Below, in pieces: positions 1 to 8,666 of a stretch of DNA of 64,000 nucleotides. The stretch is from the NCBI RefSeq assembly GCF_011761235.1, contig NZ_JAAOYW010000004.1, positions 62,001 to 126,000 on the forward strand. Reading direction: 5' to 3'. The DNA is from Frigoribacterium faeni (lineage in GTDB: Bacteria > Actinomycetota > Actinomycetes > Actinomycetales > Microbacteriaceae). Position numbers and translations under genes: made by a program. The notes under the pieces were generated by a model that saw only the letters and a list, made by a program, of their open reading frames with translations, searched no databases and was not told the DNA's origin. How positions within the stretch are numbered: the stretch's first letter is position 1; each line of letters begins with the position of its first letter.

Positions 1-1
1 C

Positions 2-310
2 GTCGGCGGCCTCGCGGTGCTCGCGGTCGCGGCGACCCGGCACCTGCTTCGGACGCCCGCCCTGGCACCGGCGCCGCCCTCGCGCATCCGCAGCGTGTTC
101 TGGGTGCTCGTGGGCGCCTCCCTCGTGGCCGGCCTCGTCGGGGCCGTGCTCGTGCACGGGCTGCTGCCCGGCTCCGCCGACACGGCGAAGGCGTTCACGT
201 TCGTCGCGGGCACCCTCGCCGGGGCGCTCATCCTGCTGCTGACGGCCGCGGCATCCGTCGTCGTGCTGCTCGTGCGGCGGCGCGCCGCCGGCCGCGTCAC
301 GACGCGGTGA
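2..310 (+). CDS. membrane protein, 5'-truncated by window edge
   Basis: The frame is open from base 2 and has no convincing start, so this is the C-terminal about 100 residues of a longer protein. It shows two hydrophobic segments (SVFWVLVGASLVAGLVGAVLV; then a 20-residue stretch rich in Ala, Leu and Val near the end) and a basic tail RRRAAGRVTTR, typical of a small integral membrane protein with a cytoplasmic C-terminus. Its 3' end overlaps the convergent TetR gene by 14 bp. I do not recognise the family. A GTG at 17 could be a start, but it has no ribosome-binding site. Confidence 0.6.
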   Translation, partial: VGGLAVLAVAATRHLLRTPALAPAPPSRIRSVFWVLVGASLVAGLVGAVLVHGLLPGSADTAKAFTFVAGTLAGALILLLTAAASVVVLLVRRRAAGRVTTR

Positions 311-899
311 TCACCCGCGCCGCGAGCTCCGAGCCGAGCATCGTGTCCATCGCCGAGTCGACGAGGTGTTCCCCGTGCGGGCGCTCGATGCGCCCGGACG
401 CGACGAGCGCGGCGATCCCCTGCATGGTCGCCGCGAAGAGCATCTTGAAGGTGACCCGGGGCCCGTCCTCCGCCTCGTCTCCCGGTGCCGGCCCCAGCGC
501 CCCGTCGAGCGTCCCGAAGAGGACGCCCGCCGCCTCCTGCACCCCCTGCGACTGCTGGGTCACCTTGGTCTCGAACATGAGGTCCATGAGCGCGGCGTCG
601 TCGACGGCGAAGTCGACGTAGGCGTGGGCGACCCGGCGGAGGCGGTCCGGGAGGGGGCCGCCGGCGTCGAGCGCCCGACGGACCGCGGCCGTGAGGCGCT
701 CGAAGCCGAGCTGCGCGAGCGCGTCGAGCAGGGCCTGCCGGTCGACGAAGTGGCTGCGCGGGGCGCCGTGGCTGACGCCGGCCCGCCGCGCGAGGTCGCG
801 GAGAGACAGCCCGGCCACGCCGGACTCCCGCACGACCGCGGTCGCCTCGTCGAGCAGCACGGCCCGCAGGTTCCCGTGGTGGAACGGTCGTTGCGTCAT
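297..899 (-). CDS. TetR/AcrR-family transcriptional regulator
   Basis: 200 aa. The N-terminal helix-turn-helix runs over about residues 10-55 (TAVVRESGVAGLSLRDLARR, then the recognition part AGVSHGAPRSHFVDRQALL). The C-terminal ligand domain resembles the WHG type (AYVDFAVDDAALMDLMFE). It is divergently transcribed from the NAD(P)-binding oxidoreductase at 962, so a local repressor of that gene and of itself is the simplest reading. A TAGGAT hexamer lies 6 nt before the ATG (906-911 on the complementary strand), so the mRNA is probably leaderless. That hexamer overlaps the first of three 13-bp operator-like repeats, which fits autoregulation. The ligand is unknown. Confidence 0.9.
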   Translation of the reverse strand: MTQRPFHHGNLRAVLLDEATAVVRESGVAGLSLRDLARRAGVSHGAPRSHFVDRQALLDALAQLGFERLTAAVRRALDAGGPLPDRLRRVAHAYVDFAVDDAALMDLMFETKVTQQSQGVQEAAGVLFGTLDGALGPAPGDEAEDGPRVTFKMLFAATMQGIAALVASGRIERPHGEHLVDSAMDTMLGSELAARVITAS

Positions 900-905
900 C
901 GCCCC

Positions 906-955
906 ATCCTAGACGGCGACTAGGCATTGCCTATTTTCTAGACACCGCCTACATT
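906..955. promoter_or_regulatory. divergent promoters with three TetR operator-like repeats
   Basis: The TetR/oxidoreductase intergenic region carries three 13-bp copies of TAGRCNNNGMCTA, at 910-922, 921-933 (the best, TAGGC-ATT-GCCTA) and 939-951. They overlap the putative leaderless -10 of the TetR gene (906-911, reverse strand) and of the oxidoreductase (TACATT, 950-955), so occupancy would block both promoters. The assignment to this TetR rests on position and symmetry only. Confidence 0.6.
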
Positions 956-961
956 GGCCTC

Positions 962-1618
962 ATGACAACTCTTCCTTCCCTCCTGGTGTTCGGCGCCACG
1001 GGGCAGACCGGCCAGCACTTCACGCGACTCGCGCTCGAGGCGGGGCACAGCGTCCGGGCCCTCGCCCGGACGCCGAGCAAGCTCGCGATCACGCACGACG
1101 ACCTCGACGTCGTGCAGGGCTCGATGGACCAGGTCGACGACACCGCCCTCGACGCCCTGCTCGAGGGGGTCGACGCGGTCGCGATGATGGTCGGCGACGT
1201 CGCGGCGCAGAGCACGCGCAAGGTCAACACCGAGTTCGTCCGACAGCTCGTGCCGGCCATGCGCCGCAGCGGCACCCGCCGCCTGCTCTACCAGGCGGGC
1301 GGCCTGAGCGCCGCCCCGGGCACCCGCCTGCCGCTGCCGCTGAGGGCCGTGCGGAGCACCGTCGCGCGCAGCTACATCGGCCAGCACGAGGACAACGAGG
1401 CCGTGATGCGCTACCTCGACGACGACGCCCGTGACGTCGAGTGGATGGTGCACCGAGCCGGCATCGGCGCCGACGGCCCCTCGAAGGGCGAGCTGCGCCG
1501 CTCCCGGTCCTGGATCAGCATCGGCACCTTCGTCGACTGCGCCGCGTACGACCTGCGGATGCTGGGCGACGACACCGCGGTGCACACCTGGGACGGCTCG
1601 CGATACCGGCGGGCGTGA
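962..1618 (+). CDS. NAD(P)-binding Rossmann oxidoreductase (atypical SDR)
   Basis: 218 aa. The Rossmann glycine motif GATGQTGQ sits at about residues 10-17, followed by LARTPSKL, where the arginine may favour NADPH. The family is the NmrA/NAD(P)H-binding atypical SDRs, which act as quinone or flavin-type reductases or as redox sensors. There is no classical YxxxK pair, as usual in this group. TACATT lies 6 nt before the ATG, pointing to a leaderless transcript. Expression is probably under the divergent TetR through the repeats at 910-951. The substrate is unknown. Confidence 0.85.
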   Translation: MTTLPSLLVFGATGQTGQHFTRLALEAGHSVRALARTPSKLAITHDDLDVVQGSMDQVDDTALDALLEGVDAVAMMVGDVAAQSTRKVNTEFVRQLVPAMRRSGTRRLLYQAGGLSAAPGTRLPLPLRAVRSTVARSYIGQHEDNEAVMRYLDDDARDVEWMVHRAGIGADGPSKGELRRSRSWISIGTFVDCAAYDLRMLGDDTAVHTWDGSRYRRA

Positions 1619-1713
1619 CCGTCGGGCAGGCCCCGCGGCCGCCCCTTGGTCGAGAGGCGGCCGCCCCCTAGAGTCGACGCGAGACGCACAGGTCTCGTCG
1701 GAGGGGGAGAACG

Positions 1714-2145
1714 ATGACACCGCGAATCACGTCCGCGACGACCAAGGTCGGCATCGTCCTGGTGGCGGTCATCGTCAGCTTCGGCGTCGGCCTGGGGGTC
1801 GCGCTCCTCGCCGGCCAGGCAGCGGGCACGGCGGTGCTCCTGGCCGTGACGGTCGCCACGGTCGTGTTCTGCGGTCGCACCTTCCGCGCCGCGGGCGAGC
1901 CGATCCGCCCGGCCCGACCCGCGTGGAAGCTGACCGGCGGCGCCACCTCGAGCGTCGTGCTGACGGCGTTCTTCGTCTGGCAGGCGCTCGGCGACGTCGT
2001 GGGCACCTCCTCCGACGGTCGTTCGGCCGCCAGCACGGTCATGTCGACGGTGGTCTACGCGGCCCTGGCCGCGGCCTACCTCGTGTCCGCTCTCACGCAG
2101 CGGGCCGCCCGGTCGCACGAGCGGAGTCGCGGCACCCTCGGCTGA
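1714..2145 (+). CDS. four-helix hypothetical membrane protein
   Basis: 143 aa with four predicted transmembrane stretches (about 8-30, 37-55, 73-95 and 108-128) and a basic C-terminus (RAARSHERSRG). A clear ribosome-binding site (GGAGGGGGA) precedes the ATG at 1714, unlike the leaderless genes around it. I recognise no conserved domain. It stands alone between the oxidoreductase and a convergent hypothetical gene. Confidence 0.8.
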   Translation: MTPRITSATTKVGIVLVAVIVSFGVGLGVALLAGQAAGTAVLLAVTVATVVFCGRTFRAAGEPIRPARPAWKLTGGATSSVVLTAFFVWQALGDVVGTSSDGRSAASTVMSTVVYAALAAAYLVSALTQRAARSHERSRGTLG

Positions 2146-2229
2146 CGGCGCCGGCGCCGGCGCGTGCGCTGGCGCCACGCCTGGCGACCGCGCCTGTGGC
2201 CCCTCCCGCGCTCCCGCCCGCCGACCCGG

Positions 2230-2556
2230 TCAGACGGCGAGCGACTGGACGGCGTTCCAGAGGTCGTTCTGGAAACCCGCCGCGACGCGAGACCCCGGCG
2301 GGAAGTAGTGGTGGGCGCTGGAGCCGAAGATGAGCCACGGCTTGTCGTGACGAACGGTCCCGGCGGGGATCTCCTCCGCGCCGTCCGAGCGAGTGACCGT
2401 CCACGTCTGTCGCCGAGGCGTGTCCTCCGCCACCACGCGGTAGCGGTTCCCCTCGTCGGTCTCGAACTCGAACGAGGGCTCCGCGCCGAGATCGTGGTCG
2501 CGGCTGACCTCGACACCGTCGACCAGGACTCGCGCGATGTTCGGCCGGTTCGTCAT
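2230..2556 (-). CDS. hypothetical protein
   Basis: 108 aa if started at the ATG at 2556 (MTNRPNIARVLVDG). The frame stays open to a GTG at 2616, which would give 128 aa, but the upstream part is less protein-like and abuts a tandem 9-bp repeat. The sequence is soluble and beta-rich (EPSFEFETDEGNRYRVVAED, RRQTWTVTRSDGAEEIPAG, WLIFGSSAHHYFPPGSRVAAGF). I recognise no family. The polar, codon-biased sequence supports real coding. Confidence 0.6.
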   Translation of the reverse strand: MTNRPNIARVLVDGVEVSRDHDLGAEPSFEFETDEGNRYRVVAEDTPRRQTWTVTRSDGAEEIPAGTVRHDKPWLIFGSSAHHYFPPGSRVAAGFQNDLWNAVQSLAV

Positions 2557-2615
2557 GGTGCGAGTGAACCAGGCACGCGCCGCCACGTCCGCCACTAGCG
2601 CGACACCGGCTGACA

Positions 2616-2660
2616 CACCGCCAGCACCGCCAGCACCGCCGACACCGCCGACACCGCCGC
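2616..2660. repeat. tandem repeat, five 9-bp units
   Basis: Five back-to-back copies of CACCGCC followed by AG, AG, GA, GA and GC. They sit just upstream of the hypothetical gene on the minus strand and between it and the divergent gene at 2718. A unit of 9 bp would keep reading frame if translated. Confidence 0.8.
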
Positions 2661-2717
2661 CCCACGATGCTCCTCGCGGCGGATGCCGCCGTCGGTCGTC
2701 CCTGATGGACTGGGCGC

Positions 2718-3941
2718 ATGACCGACGAGGCCGCCGACCGACCCCGATCCCGACTCCGCACCCGCGCCTCCGGCCCCACCCTCGTGGCGGCGACCGCCGC
2801 GGGGCTGTGGCTCGTGAGCGGGGCCCTGGCCGTCGTCGTCAGCTGGAGCGGCCTGCTGCCCGCCAGCGTCGGCGCGGTCCTGCCCGCGACGATCCCGTTC
2901 TCGCCCGGGGTGCGCCCGTGGGCCTGGGGCGTGGGGACGAGCCTGCTCGCCGCGGCGGTCGTGTTCCTGGTCGCGCGCCTCCTCGTCCCGCTCGCGACCC
3001 GCGTCGACGACCGCACCGCACGGGTCGCGCTCGCCTGGTTCGCGATCGTCCTCGCGGGAGGCGCGGCCGGCCTGGCCCTCGATCTCGCGACGATCGTGGC
3101 GGCGCTCCCGGCACCGCGCCTCCGCATGCTGCTCGACGGACTGGGCACCGACGCGACCGTCGGCGCCTGGTGGGGCGTGGTCCAGGGCTGGCTCCCTGCC
3201 CTGCTCGTACGGCGACGGGCGGCAGCCCTGGCCCCCTCGGAGCCCGAGCCCGACGACGAGCTGACGGCCGGACGCACGGCCGCGACGCCGTCACGAGCCC
3301 GGCGTCGCCAGACCCTCCTCGTCGCGACCGCCGTCGTGGCCGTCGCGGCGGTCGTCGCCACCGGAGCGCTCGGCCAGCGGGCCGCCCGCGTCGCGTCGGC
3401 GCAGGAGGCGGCGGTCGCCGAGGGCGCGGACCCTGCCCTGGGCGCCCTCCCCGACCCGTACGCCGAGGGCACTCCCGTCCCGACGCTCGATCCCGGTCGC
3501 GACCCGGACCGCGACCCCTCGTGGTGCACCCGCGACCAGGCGATGATGCTGCTCGGCGAGACCGGCGCGGCGACGGGGCACCGCAGCCAGACGCTGCGGC
3601 TGACGAACTACACGGACGCCCCCTGCGTGGTCGAGGGCTACCCCGACGTGGCCTTCGCCGACCAGAACGGCCACGAGCTCGCGGTCACGGCCGAGCAGGG
3701 CGGGTCGTTCCTCGCCGAGGACCGGGGCTACGCCCAGTTCGAGCTGCCGGCGGGGGCCTCGGCGGTCACGACCCTGGGCTGGGACGCGGGCGCCACCTCC
3801 GGCGCCCTCGTCGCCCGCACCCTGTACGCCGCGCCGTTCGCGACCGACGAGCGCGGCTCGTGGCCGGTCGAGCTCGACGTCGTCGCCGGCTCCGTCGTGC
3901 ACGTGACGGCGTGGTCGCTCGAGACGGGCGCGACGCCCTGA
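2718..3941 (+). CDS. membrane protein with C-terminal DUF4232 domain
   Basis: 407 aa. The N-terminal half has about four membrane helices (for example LVAATAAGLWLVSGALAVVV), then a charged loop and a further helix (QTLLVATAVVAVAAVVATGA). The C-terminal about 135 residues match the DUF4232 pattern: WCTRDQAMMLL..., then LRLTNYTDAPCVVEGYPDVA with the paired cysteines usual for this secreted or membrane-anchored actinobacterial domain, and a final strand VVHVTAWSLE. DUF4232 is of unknown function and is found mostly in cell-envelope proteins, so the domain is probably outside the cell. No operon partner is evident. Confidence 0.85.
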   Translation: MTDEAADRPRSRLRTRASGPTLVAATAAGLWLVSGALAVVVSWSGLLPASVGAVLPATIPFSPGVRPWAWGVGTSLLAAAVVFLVARLLVPLATRVDDRTARVALAWFAIVLAGGAAGLALDLATIVAALPAPRLRMLLDGLGTDATVGAWWGVVQGWLPALLVRRRAAALAPSEPEPDDELTAGRTAATPSRARRRQTLLVATAVVAVAAVVATGALGQRAARVASAQEAAVAEGADPALGALPDPYAEGTPVPTLDPGRDPDRDPSWCTRDQAMMLLGETGAATGHRSQTLRLTNYTDAPCVVEGYPDVAFADQNGHELAVTAEQGGSFLAEDRGYAQFELPAGASAVTTLGWDAGATSGALVARTLYAAPFATDERGSWPVELDVVAGSVVHVTAWSLETGATP

Positions 3942-4000
3942 GCCGGGCCGCCCCGCCCAGTCACGGCGCGACCGTGGGGCCCGAGAGCGACTACCCCAGG

Positions 4001-4654
4001 TCAGCCCCTCGAGGACCCTGCGGAACGGGCCTGCGTCGCGCGGAAGTTCTCTGCCGCGTCCGAGAGCGTCGCCTCGGCGTCGGCGTGCAGCTCGCGGGCG
4101 ACCGCCTGCAGGTCGCCGCCCGTCGAGATCGCCGCGCCGATCCTGTCGGTGACGGCCTGGATGACCGTGACGAGCACACCGGCGTGGGCACGTGCGACGA
4201 GGGGGTTCAGCGCAGGATCGGTCTCGAGGAGGGCCGCCGCGATCGCGTCAGCCTGGTCGTGGCGGAACTGCAGCGCGTATCGCCGCAGCACGTCGCTCAC
4301 CACCGACTGCGTCGGGTACTGGCCTCGAGCGAGGAGGGGATCCTGCCGCATGAAGTGGTCGATGTCCCGGTGCACGAGGTCGCTGAGGGCCTCGGCGGGA
4401 GTGAGGCCAGGATCGCGCTCGGCGACGAGGCGGCGCGAGTGCTCGAGCATCTCGTCGGCGAGGTCGAGGACGAGGTCGGGCTTCGTCGGGAAGTAGTTGT
4501 AGACGGTCTGGTCCGCGACCCCGGCTGCCGAAGCCACGTCCGAGACGGACACGGCGTCGTAGCCGTGCGCGGCGAACAGTACGGCCGCGACGTCGGCGAG
4601 TCGGGCGCGCATCTCGGCTTTCTTGCGCTCGCGGAGCCCCCGGGACTGTGTCAC
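4001..4654 (-). CDS. TetR/AcrR-family transcriptional regulator
   Basis: 217 aa, GTG start. A well-formed TetR helix-turn-helix covers residues 10-55 (LADVAAVLFAAHGYDAVSVS, then DVASAAGVADQTVYNYFPTK). The C-terminal domain is generic all-helical. It is divergent from the FAD monooxygenase at 4770, the usual arrangement in which a TetR protein represses a drug- or aromatic-modifying monooxygenase and is released by its substrate. The perfect 17-bp palindrome at 4711-4727 is the likely operator. Confidence 0.9.
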   Translation of the reverse strand: MTQSRGLRERKKAEMRARLADVAAVLFAAHGYDAVSVSDVASAAGVADQTVYNYFPTKPDLVLDLADEMLEHSRRLVAERDPGLTPAEALSDLVHRDIDHFMRQDPLLARGQYPTQSVVSDVLRRYALQFRHDQADAIAAALLETDPALNPLVARAHAGVLVTVIQAVTDRIGAAISTGGDLQAVARELHADAEATLSDAAENFRATQARSAGSSRG

Positions 4655-4710
4655 GCACCCAGCATCGCACGAACAGTGGTGTCACTCCAACTTTGTGCTA
4701 CCGTGCGAAT

Positions 4711-4727
4711 CGTGTAGTCACTACACG
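4711..4727. promoter_or_regulatory. TetR operator, perfect palindrome
   Basis: CGTGTAGT-C-ACTACACG has two 8-bp arms around one base, with no mismatch. It lies in the 115-bp gap between the TetR gene and the monooxygenase, about 45 bp before the monooxygenase ATG, where it would cover a promoter. Confidence 0.75.
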
Positions 4728-4769
4728 TTTCGATCGAGGGCCCGAGGACGGGCCGGAGCGGGAGGCACC

Positions 4770-5972
4770 ATGGACACGGAGACGGACGAGCAGACTGACG
4801 CGAGCACGGAGCCGGGCGCGGACACGACGCGGCGACGGGGGCGGGTCCTGGTGTCGGGAGCGAGCTTCGCCGGGTTGACGACCGCGATCTGGATGAAGCG
4901 GCTCGGGTACGAGGTCACGGTCGTCGAGCTCGCGCCGGGGCTCCGCAAGGGCGGGACGCCGGTCGACCTGCGGGACGACACGATGGCGATCTTCGACCGG
5001 ATGGGCATCCTGGCCGCGGTCCGCGCGAAGGCGCTGCCCCCGCGGACCACCGAGTTCGCGGACGCGCGTGGCACGACCATCGCCAGCACACGACCCGAAC
5101 CCGATGCCGCGGCCGTCGTCGTCGACGAGTACGAGGTCCACCGCCACGACGACGTCGAGATCCATCGCGACGACCTCCTCGACATCCTGATCAGCGAGCT
5201 GGGCGACTCCGTCGAGATCGTCTTCGGCGACTCCGTGACCGATCTCGCCGACACGGCCGACGGCGTCCTCGTCACCTTCCGCGACGCTCCGGCCCGGGAG
5301 TTCGAGATGGTGCTGGGGTGCGACGGCGCCCATTCGACGGTGCGCAGGCTCCGTTTCGGCCCCGAGTCCGATCACAGCCACTTCTTGAACCACTACACCT
5401 CGGTGACGGTGGCGGAGGGAGCGCTCATCACGCCCTGGACCTCGCGGATCCAGAACACCCCGGGGCGCACCCTGCTGCTGAACGCCTACGACGACACCAC
5501 CGACATCGTCTTCGTGTTCCGCTCCGAGCACGAGATCCCGTACGACCACCACGACGTCGACGAGCAGAAGGGGATCGTCCGCGACCGCTTCGCCGATGCC
5601 GGCGAGCCGTTCACGGCCGACGTCGTCGACCGAGCCCTCGGCGCCGACAACTTCTACTTCGACAAGCTGAGCCAGAACAGGCTGCCCCGCTGGTCGTCGG
5701 GTCGTGTCGCGCTCGTCGGCGACGCCGGTTACTGCCCGTCGCCGGCCGCCGGCATGGGGGGCTCGGTCGCGATCCTCGGGGCGACTGCCCTGCACGACGC
5801 GATGGTCGCGACCACCGGTGACGTCGAGAGCGCGTTCGTCGAGTACGAACGGCGCTTCCGCCCGACCGCCGAGCGGATCCAACGCGAGACGGAGCAGTTC
5901 GGCCTGCCCCTGCTGTTCCCCGACACCGCCGAGGCCATCGCCGCACGCGACGCGCAACTGCGCGCACTGTGA
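4770..5972 (+). CDS. FAD-dependent monooxygenase (PheA/TfdB, TetX-like group)
   Basis: 400 aa from the ATG at 4770, which has GGGAGG 8 nt upstream; a longer frame to 4623 exists but runs through the operator. An N-terminal acidic tail of about 28 residues precedes the FAD-binding segment VSGASFAGLTTAIWMKRLGY, where the usual GxGxxG reads GASFAG. The DG-type motif is MVLGCDGAHSTVR and the second FAD motif is VALVGDAGYCPSPAAGMGGS. These identify a group A flavoprotein hydroxylase; relatives hydroxylate phenols or inactivate antibiotics such as tetracycline or rifampicin. The substrate cannot be read from sequence. It is probably repressed by the divergent TetR. Confidence 0.88.
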   Translation: MDTETDEQTDASTEPGADTTRRRGRVLVSGASFAGLTTAIWMKRLGYEVTVVELAPGLRKGGTPVDLRDDTMAIFDRMGILAAVRAKALPPRTTEFADARGTTIASTRPEPDAAAVVVDEYEVHRHDDVEIHRDDLLDILISELGDSVEIVFGDSVTDLADTADGVLVTFRDAPAREFEMVLGCDGAHSTVRRLRFGPESDHSHFLNHYTSVTVAEGALITPWTSRIQNTPGRTLLLNAYDDTTDIVFVFRSEHEIPYDHHDVDEQKGIVRDRFADAGEPFTADVVDRALGADNFYFDKLSQNRLPRWSSGRVALVGDAGYCPSPAAGMGGSVAILGATALHDAMVATTGDVESAFVEYERRFRPTAERIQRETEQFGLPLLFPDTAEAIAARDAQLRAL

Positions 5973-6091
5973 CGCGGCAGCGGGGAGGGACGCGACCGGA
6001 CCGGCGCTGGGGCCGCCCCGCCGCCTCCTCGGGGCCCCGCGTGCTCGAGTGCGGAACCGCTCGGGGCGGTCCCGCTCAGGCCCGGTCCGGC

Positions 6092-7093
6092 TCAGGCCCG
6101 GAAGGCCCGGGCGCCGGCGAGAAGGCGGTCGAAGGCCCGCTCGGCGGCCGGGTCGACCTCGCGCCGCGAAGCGTCGGCGTCGTACCAGTCGACGATCTCG
6201 CGAGCGCCGGCGGCCCAGGACGTCGTCGCGTGCCAGCCGGGCACGAACGCCTTGACCTTCGCGTTGTCGAACACGACCGAGTGGGCCTTGTCGCCCAGCA
6301 GGCCCGGGCCCCACTCGGGCTCGACGACGGCGACGCTCTCGCTCGCGACGTGCACCAGCCGGGGCTCGTCGACGCCTGCCGCGGCGGCGAGGGTCGTGTA
6401 GATCTGGTCCCAGGGCAGGGCCTCGTCGGAGGTGATGTGGAACACGTCGCCGACGGCGGCCGGCAGGCCGAGCAGCCCGACGAACGCGCGGGCGAAGTCG
6501 GCGTGGTGGGTGAGGGTCCAGAGCGACGTGCCGTCGCCGTGCACGACGACCTCGAGGCCGCGGCGCATGCGGTCGACGACGGTCCAGCCGCCGGTGACCG
6601 GGAGCGCCGTGCGGTCGTAGGTGTGCGACGGGCGGACGATCGTGGCCGGGAACCCGTGGTCGCGGTAGGCGGCGACGAGCAGGTCCTCGCAGGCGATCTT
6701 GTCGCGGGAGTACTGCCAGAACGGGTTGCGCAGCGGCGACGACTCGCGGATCGGCAGGGCCGCGACGGGCTTCTGGTACGCCGACGCCGAGCTGATGAAG
6801 ACGTACTGGCCGGTGCGCCCGGTGAAGAGGTCGATGTCGGCCTGCACCTGGTCGGGCGTGAAGGCGACGAAGTCGACCACGACGTCGAACGACCGGTCGC
6901 CGATCGCCCGGCGGACCGAGGCAGGGTCGGACACGTCCCCCGTCAGCACCTCGACCCCGTCGGGCACGGGCCGGGTCGACGACGACCCGCGGTTGAGGAC
7001 GGTGAGCTCGTGGCCGAGCTCGAGGGCCCGGACGGCCGCCGCCGAGCTGATGATGCCGGTGCCGCCGATGAACAGGACTGTCGACGCTGACAT
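6092..7093 (-). CDS. NAD-dependent epimerase/dehydratase family protein
   Basis: 333 aa. The extended-SDR glycine motif GGTGIIS is at residues 10-16, the strand VVDFVAF follows, and the active-site pair lies in YSRDK at about 128-132. The closest architecture I know is the CSP41/UDP-glucose-4-epimerase-like group, whose members either act on nucleotide sugars or bind RNA. Start codon ATG at 7093, preceded by GAAGGAAG on the coding strand. It lies 91 bp downstream of an LCP ligase on the same strand, so a link to envelope glycan assembly is possible but not shown. Confidence 0.85.
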   Translation of the reverse strand: MSASTVLFIGGTGIISSAAAVRALELGHELTVLNRGSSSTRPVPDGVEVLTGDVSDPASVRRAIGDRSFDVVVDFVAFTPDQVQADIDLFTGRTGQYVFISSASAYQKPVAALPIRESSPLRNPFWQYSRDKIACEDLLVAAYRDHGFPATIVRPSHTYDRTALPVTGGWTVVDRMRRGLEVVVHGDGTSLWTLTHHADFARAFVGLLGLPAAVGDVFHITSDEALPWDQIYTTLAAAAGVDEPRLVHVASESVAVVEPEWGPGLLGDKAHSVVFDNAKVKAFVPGWHATTSWAAGAREIVDWYDADASRREVDPAAERAFDRLLAGARAFRA

Positions 7094-7184
7094 GGTGGGG
7101 CCTTCTTCCTTCGAGGTGGAGGGCCCCAGTGTGCTCGCCCCGCGGCCGGTCGGGTCGGCAGCGGCCCGCCGAGCCGGTCGGGAC

Positions 7185-8528
7185 CTACTTCTTGACCGCG
7201 CAGGTGACCTGGTCCGCGCTCTGCCCCGAGACGGAGGAGGGGAGCGGGGTCGCCGCCGGAGCCGGAGCCGGGGCCGTGGTCTCGGCCGGCGCGTCCGTCG
7301 TGCCGGCGCCTGCGCCCGGCGTGGCCGCGTCGCCGGCGTCGGGGGCCGCGGTGGTAGACGACGGGGTCGGCGCGGGCGCGGGCGCCGGCGCGTCAGGGTC
7401 GATGATCGCGGAGCGCCCGAGGCTGTCCTCCCCCAGCACGACCGGCTGGCCGGCCTGCAGCACCGAGTTGAGCAGCGCCGCGGCCTCGGTGTCGACGACG
7501 ACGCGGTTGCGGTTCGCGGGGTCGTCGGCGACGGGGTACTGGACGAACACCATGTCGGACAGCCCGACGGTGTTCACGGCGATGGCGATCTGCGCGAGCG
7601 TCGTGGGGCTCGAGAGGGTGTCCGAGAGCGTCATGTTCTCGAACGCGGTCCGTGCCAGGCGCAGCACCTTGGTCGGGTCCGTCAGCGTGCCCGCCGAGAC
7701 GACCTGGCGGGCCAGGGCCGACATGAAGGTCTGCTGGTTGCTGATGCGGCCGAGGTCGCTCGCGTCGCCGACGCCGTGCCGCGAGCGCAGGAACGCGCCG
7801 GCCTCCACGCCGGAGAGGGTCTGCGTGCCGGCCGGCAGGTCGATGGCCGGCACGACGTCGTCGTCCTTGATGGGGGTCGCCAGGCAGACCTCGACGCCGC
7901 CCACCGCGTCGGCCATCGAGACGACGCCGCCGAAGGCGATGCTGCCGGCGTAGTCGATCTGCAGCCCGGTCAGCTGGCCGATCGTGCGCGCCACGCAGGC
8001 GAGGCCGTACTGCTCGCCGCCGCGCGACAGCGCCGTGTTGAGCATGGCCTTCGAGGAGGCGGGGGTCGTCTCGCCCGAGTCGTTCGTGCACTCCGGGATC
8101 GGCAGCATCAGGTCGCGGGGGAAGCTGATCACGGCCATGTTCGTGTGGTCCTCGGAGATGTGCACGAGGACGGTCGTGTCGTTGTTGCCGACGCCGGTGC
8201 TCGCCGCCTGGTTCGCCGGGTCGTCGAAGCCGCCTCCCTGGCCGGTCCGCGTGTCGGTCGCGACGAGCAGCATGTTCACCTCGCCGGACTGGGCCGTGAG
8301 CTCGGGGACGGGGCTCGCCGTCGTCCCGGGGACCGCGAGCGAGACGGTCGGCTGGGCCGTGCCCAGCACCTGCCACGTCGCGATGGCCGCCACGGACGTC
8401 GAGCTCACGAGGCCGACGACGACCGTGATGCCGAGGAGGCGGGCGACCAGACCGACCGGACCTCGCCTCCTGAGACGCCCGTGTCGGGCGACGCCGACCG
8501 TGCCCTGCGGTGCTCCGGTGTCGCTCAT
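7185..8528 (-). CDS. LytR-CpsA-Psr (LCP) family cell-envelope glycopolymer ligase
   Basis: 447 aa from the ATG at 8528, preceded by GGGGGCGGAG; the frame stays open upstream but has no signal. A basic cytoplasmic head is followed by one membrane anchor (about 33-55, GLVARLLGITVVVGLVSSTS). The LCP domain then shows NMLLVATDTR, SFPRDLMLPIPE, the helix SRGGEQYGLACVARTIGQLTG and FLRSRHGVGDASDLGRISNQQ, carrying the usual Arg/Asp pyrophosphate- and Mg-binding residues. LCP proteins transfer undecaprenyl-linked glycopolymers to peptidoglycan outside the membrane. The C-terminus is a low-complexity Ala/Pro/Thr tail ending in SADQVTCAVKK. A second LCP gene is at 43386. Confidence 0.92.
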   Translation of the reverse strand: MSDTGAPQGTVGVARHGRLRRRGPVGLVARLLGITVVVGLVSSTSVAAIATWQVLGTAQPTVSLAVPGTTASPVPELTAQSGEVNMLLVATDTRTGQGGGFDDPANQAASTGVGNNDTTVLVHISEDHTNMAVISFPRDLMLPIPECTNDSGETTPASSKAMLNTALSRGGEQYGLACVARTIGQLTGLQIDYAGSIAFGGVVSMADAVGGVEVCLATPIKDDDVVPAIDLPAGTQTLSGVEAGAFLRSRHGVGDASDLGRISNQQTFMSALARQVVSAGTLTDPTKVLRLARTAFENMTLSDTLSSPTTLAQIAIAVNTVGLSDMVFVQYPVADDPANRNRVVVDTEAAALLNSVLQAGQPVVLGEDSLGRSAIIDPDAPAPAPAPTPSSTTAAPDAGDAATPGAGAGTTDAPAETTAPAPAPAATPLPSSVSGQSADQVTCAVKK

Positions 8529-8666
8529 CTCCGCCCCCTGCTCCTCGGCCCCCGTCGAGGCGTCCTGCACAGCATCATGCCGTACCGCCCCTGGAGGGCG
8601 GTCCGCTCCCGCCGCGCGCCCGCGGTCCGCCCCCGCCGCGTGCCCGCGGACCGCCCGCATCGCGCG

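Noticed and set aside
2616-2660. Phase-variable microsatellite
   Set aside because: The 9-bp unit cannot shift reading frame, and its position relative to a promoter is unclear.
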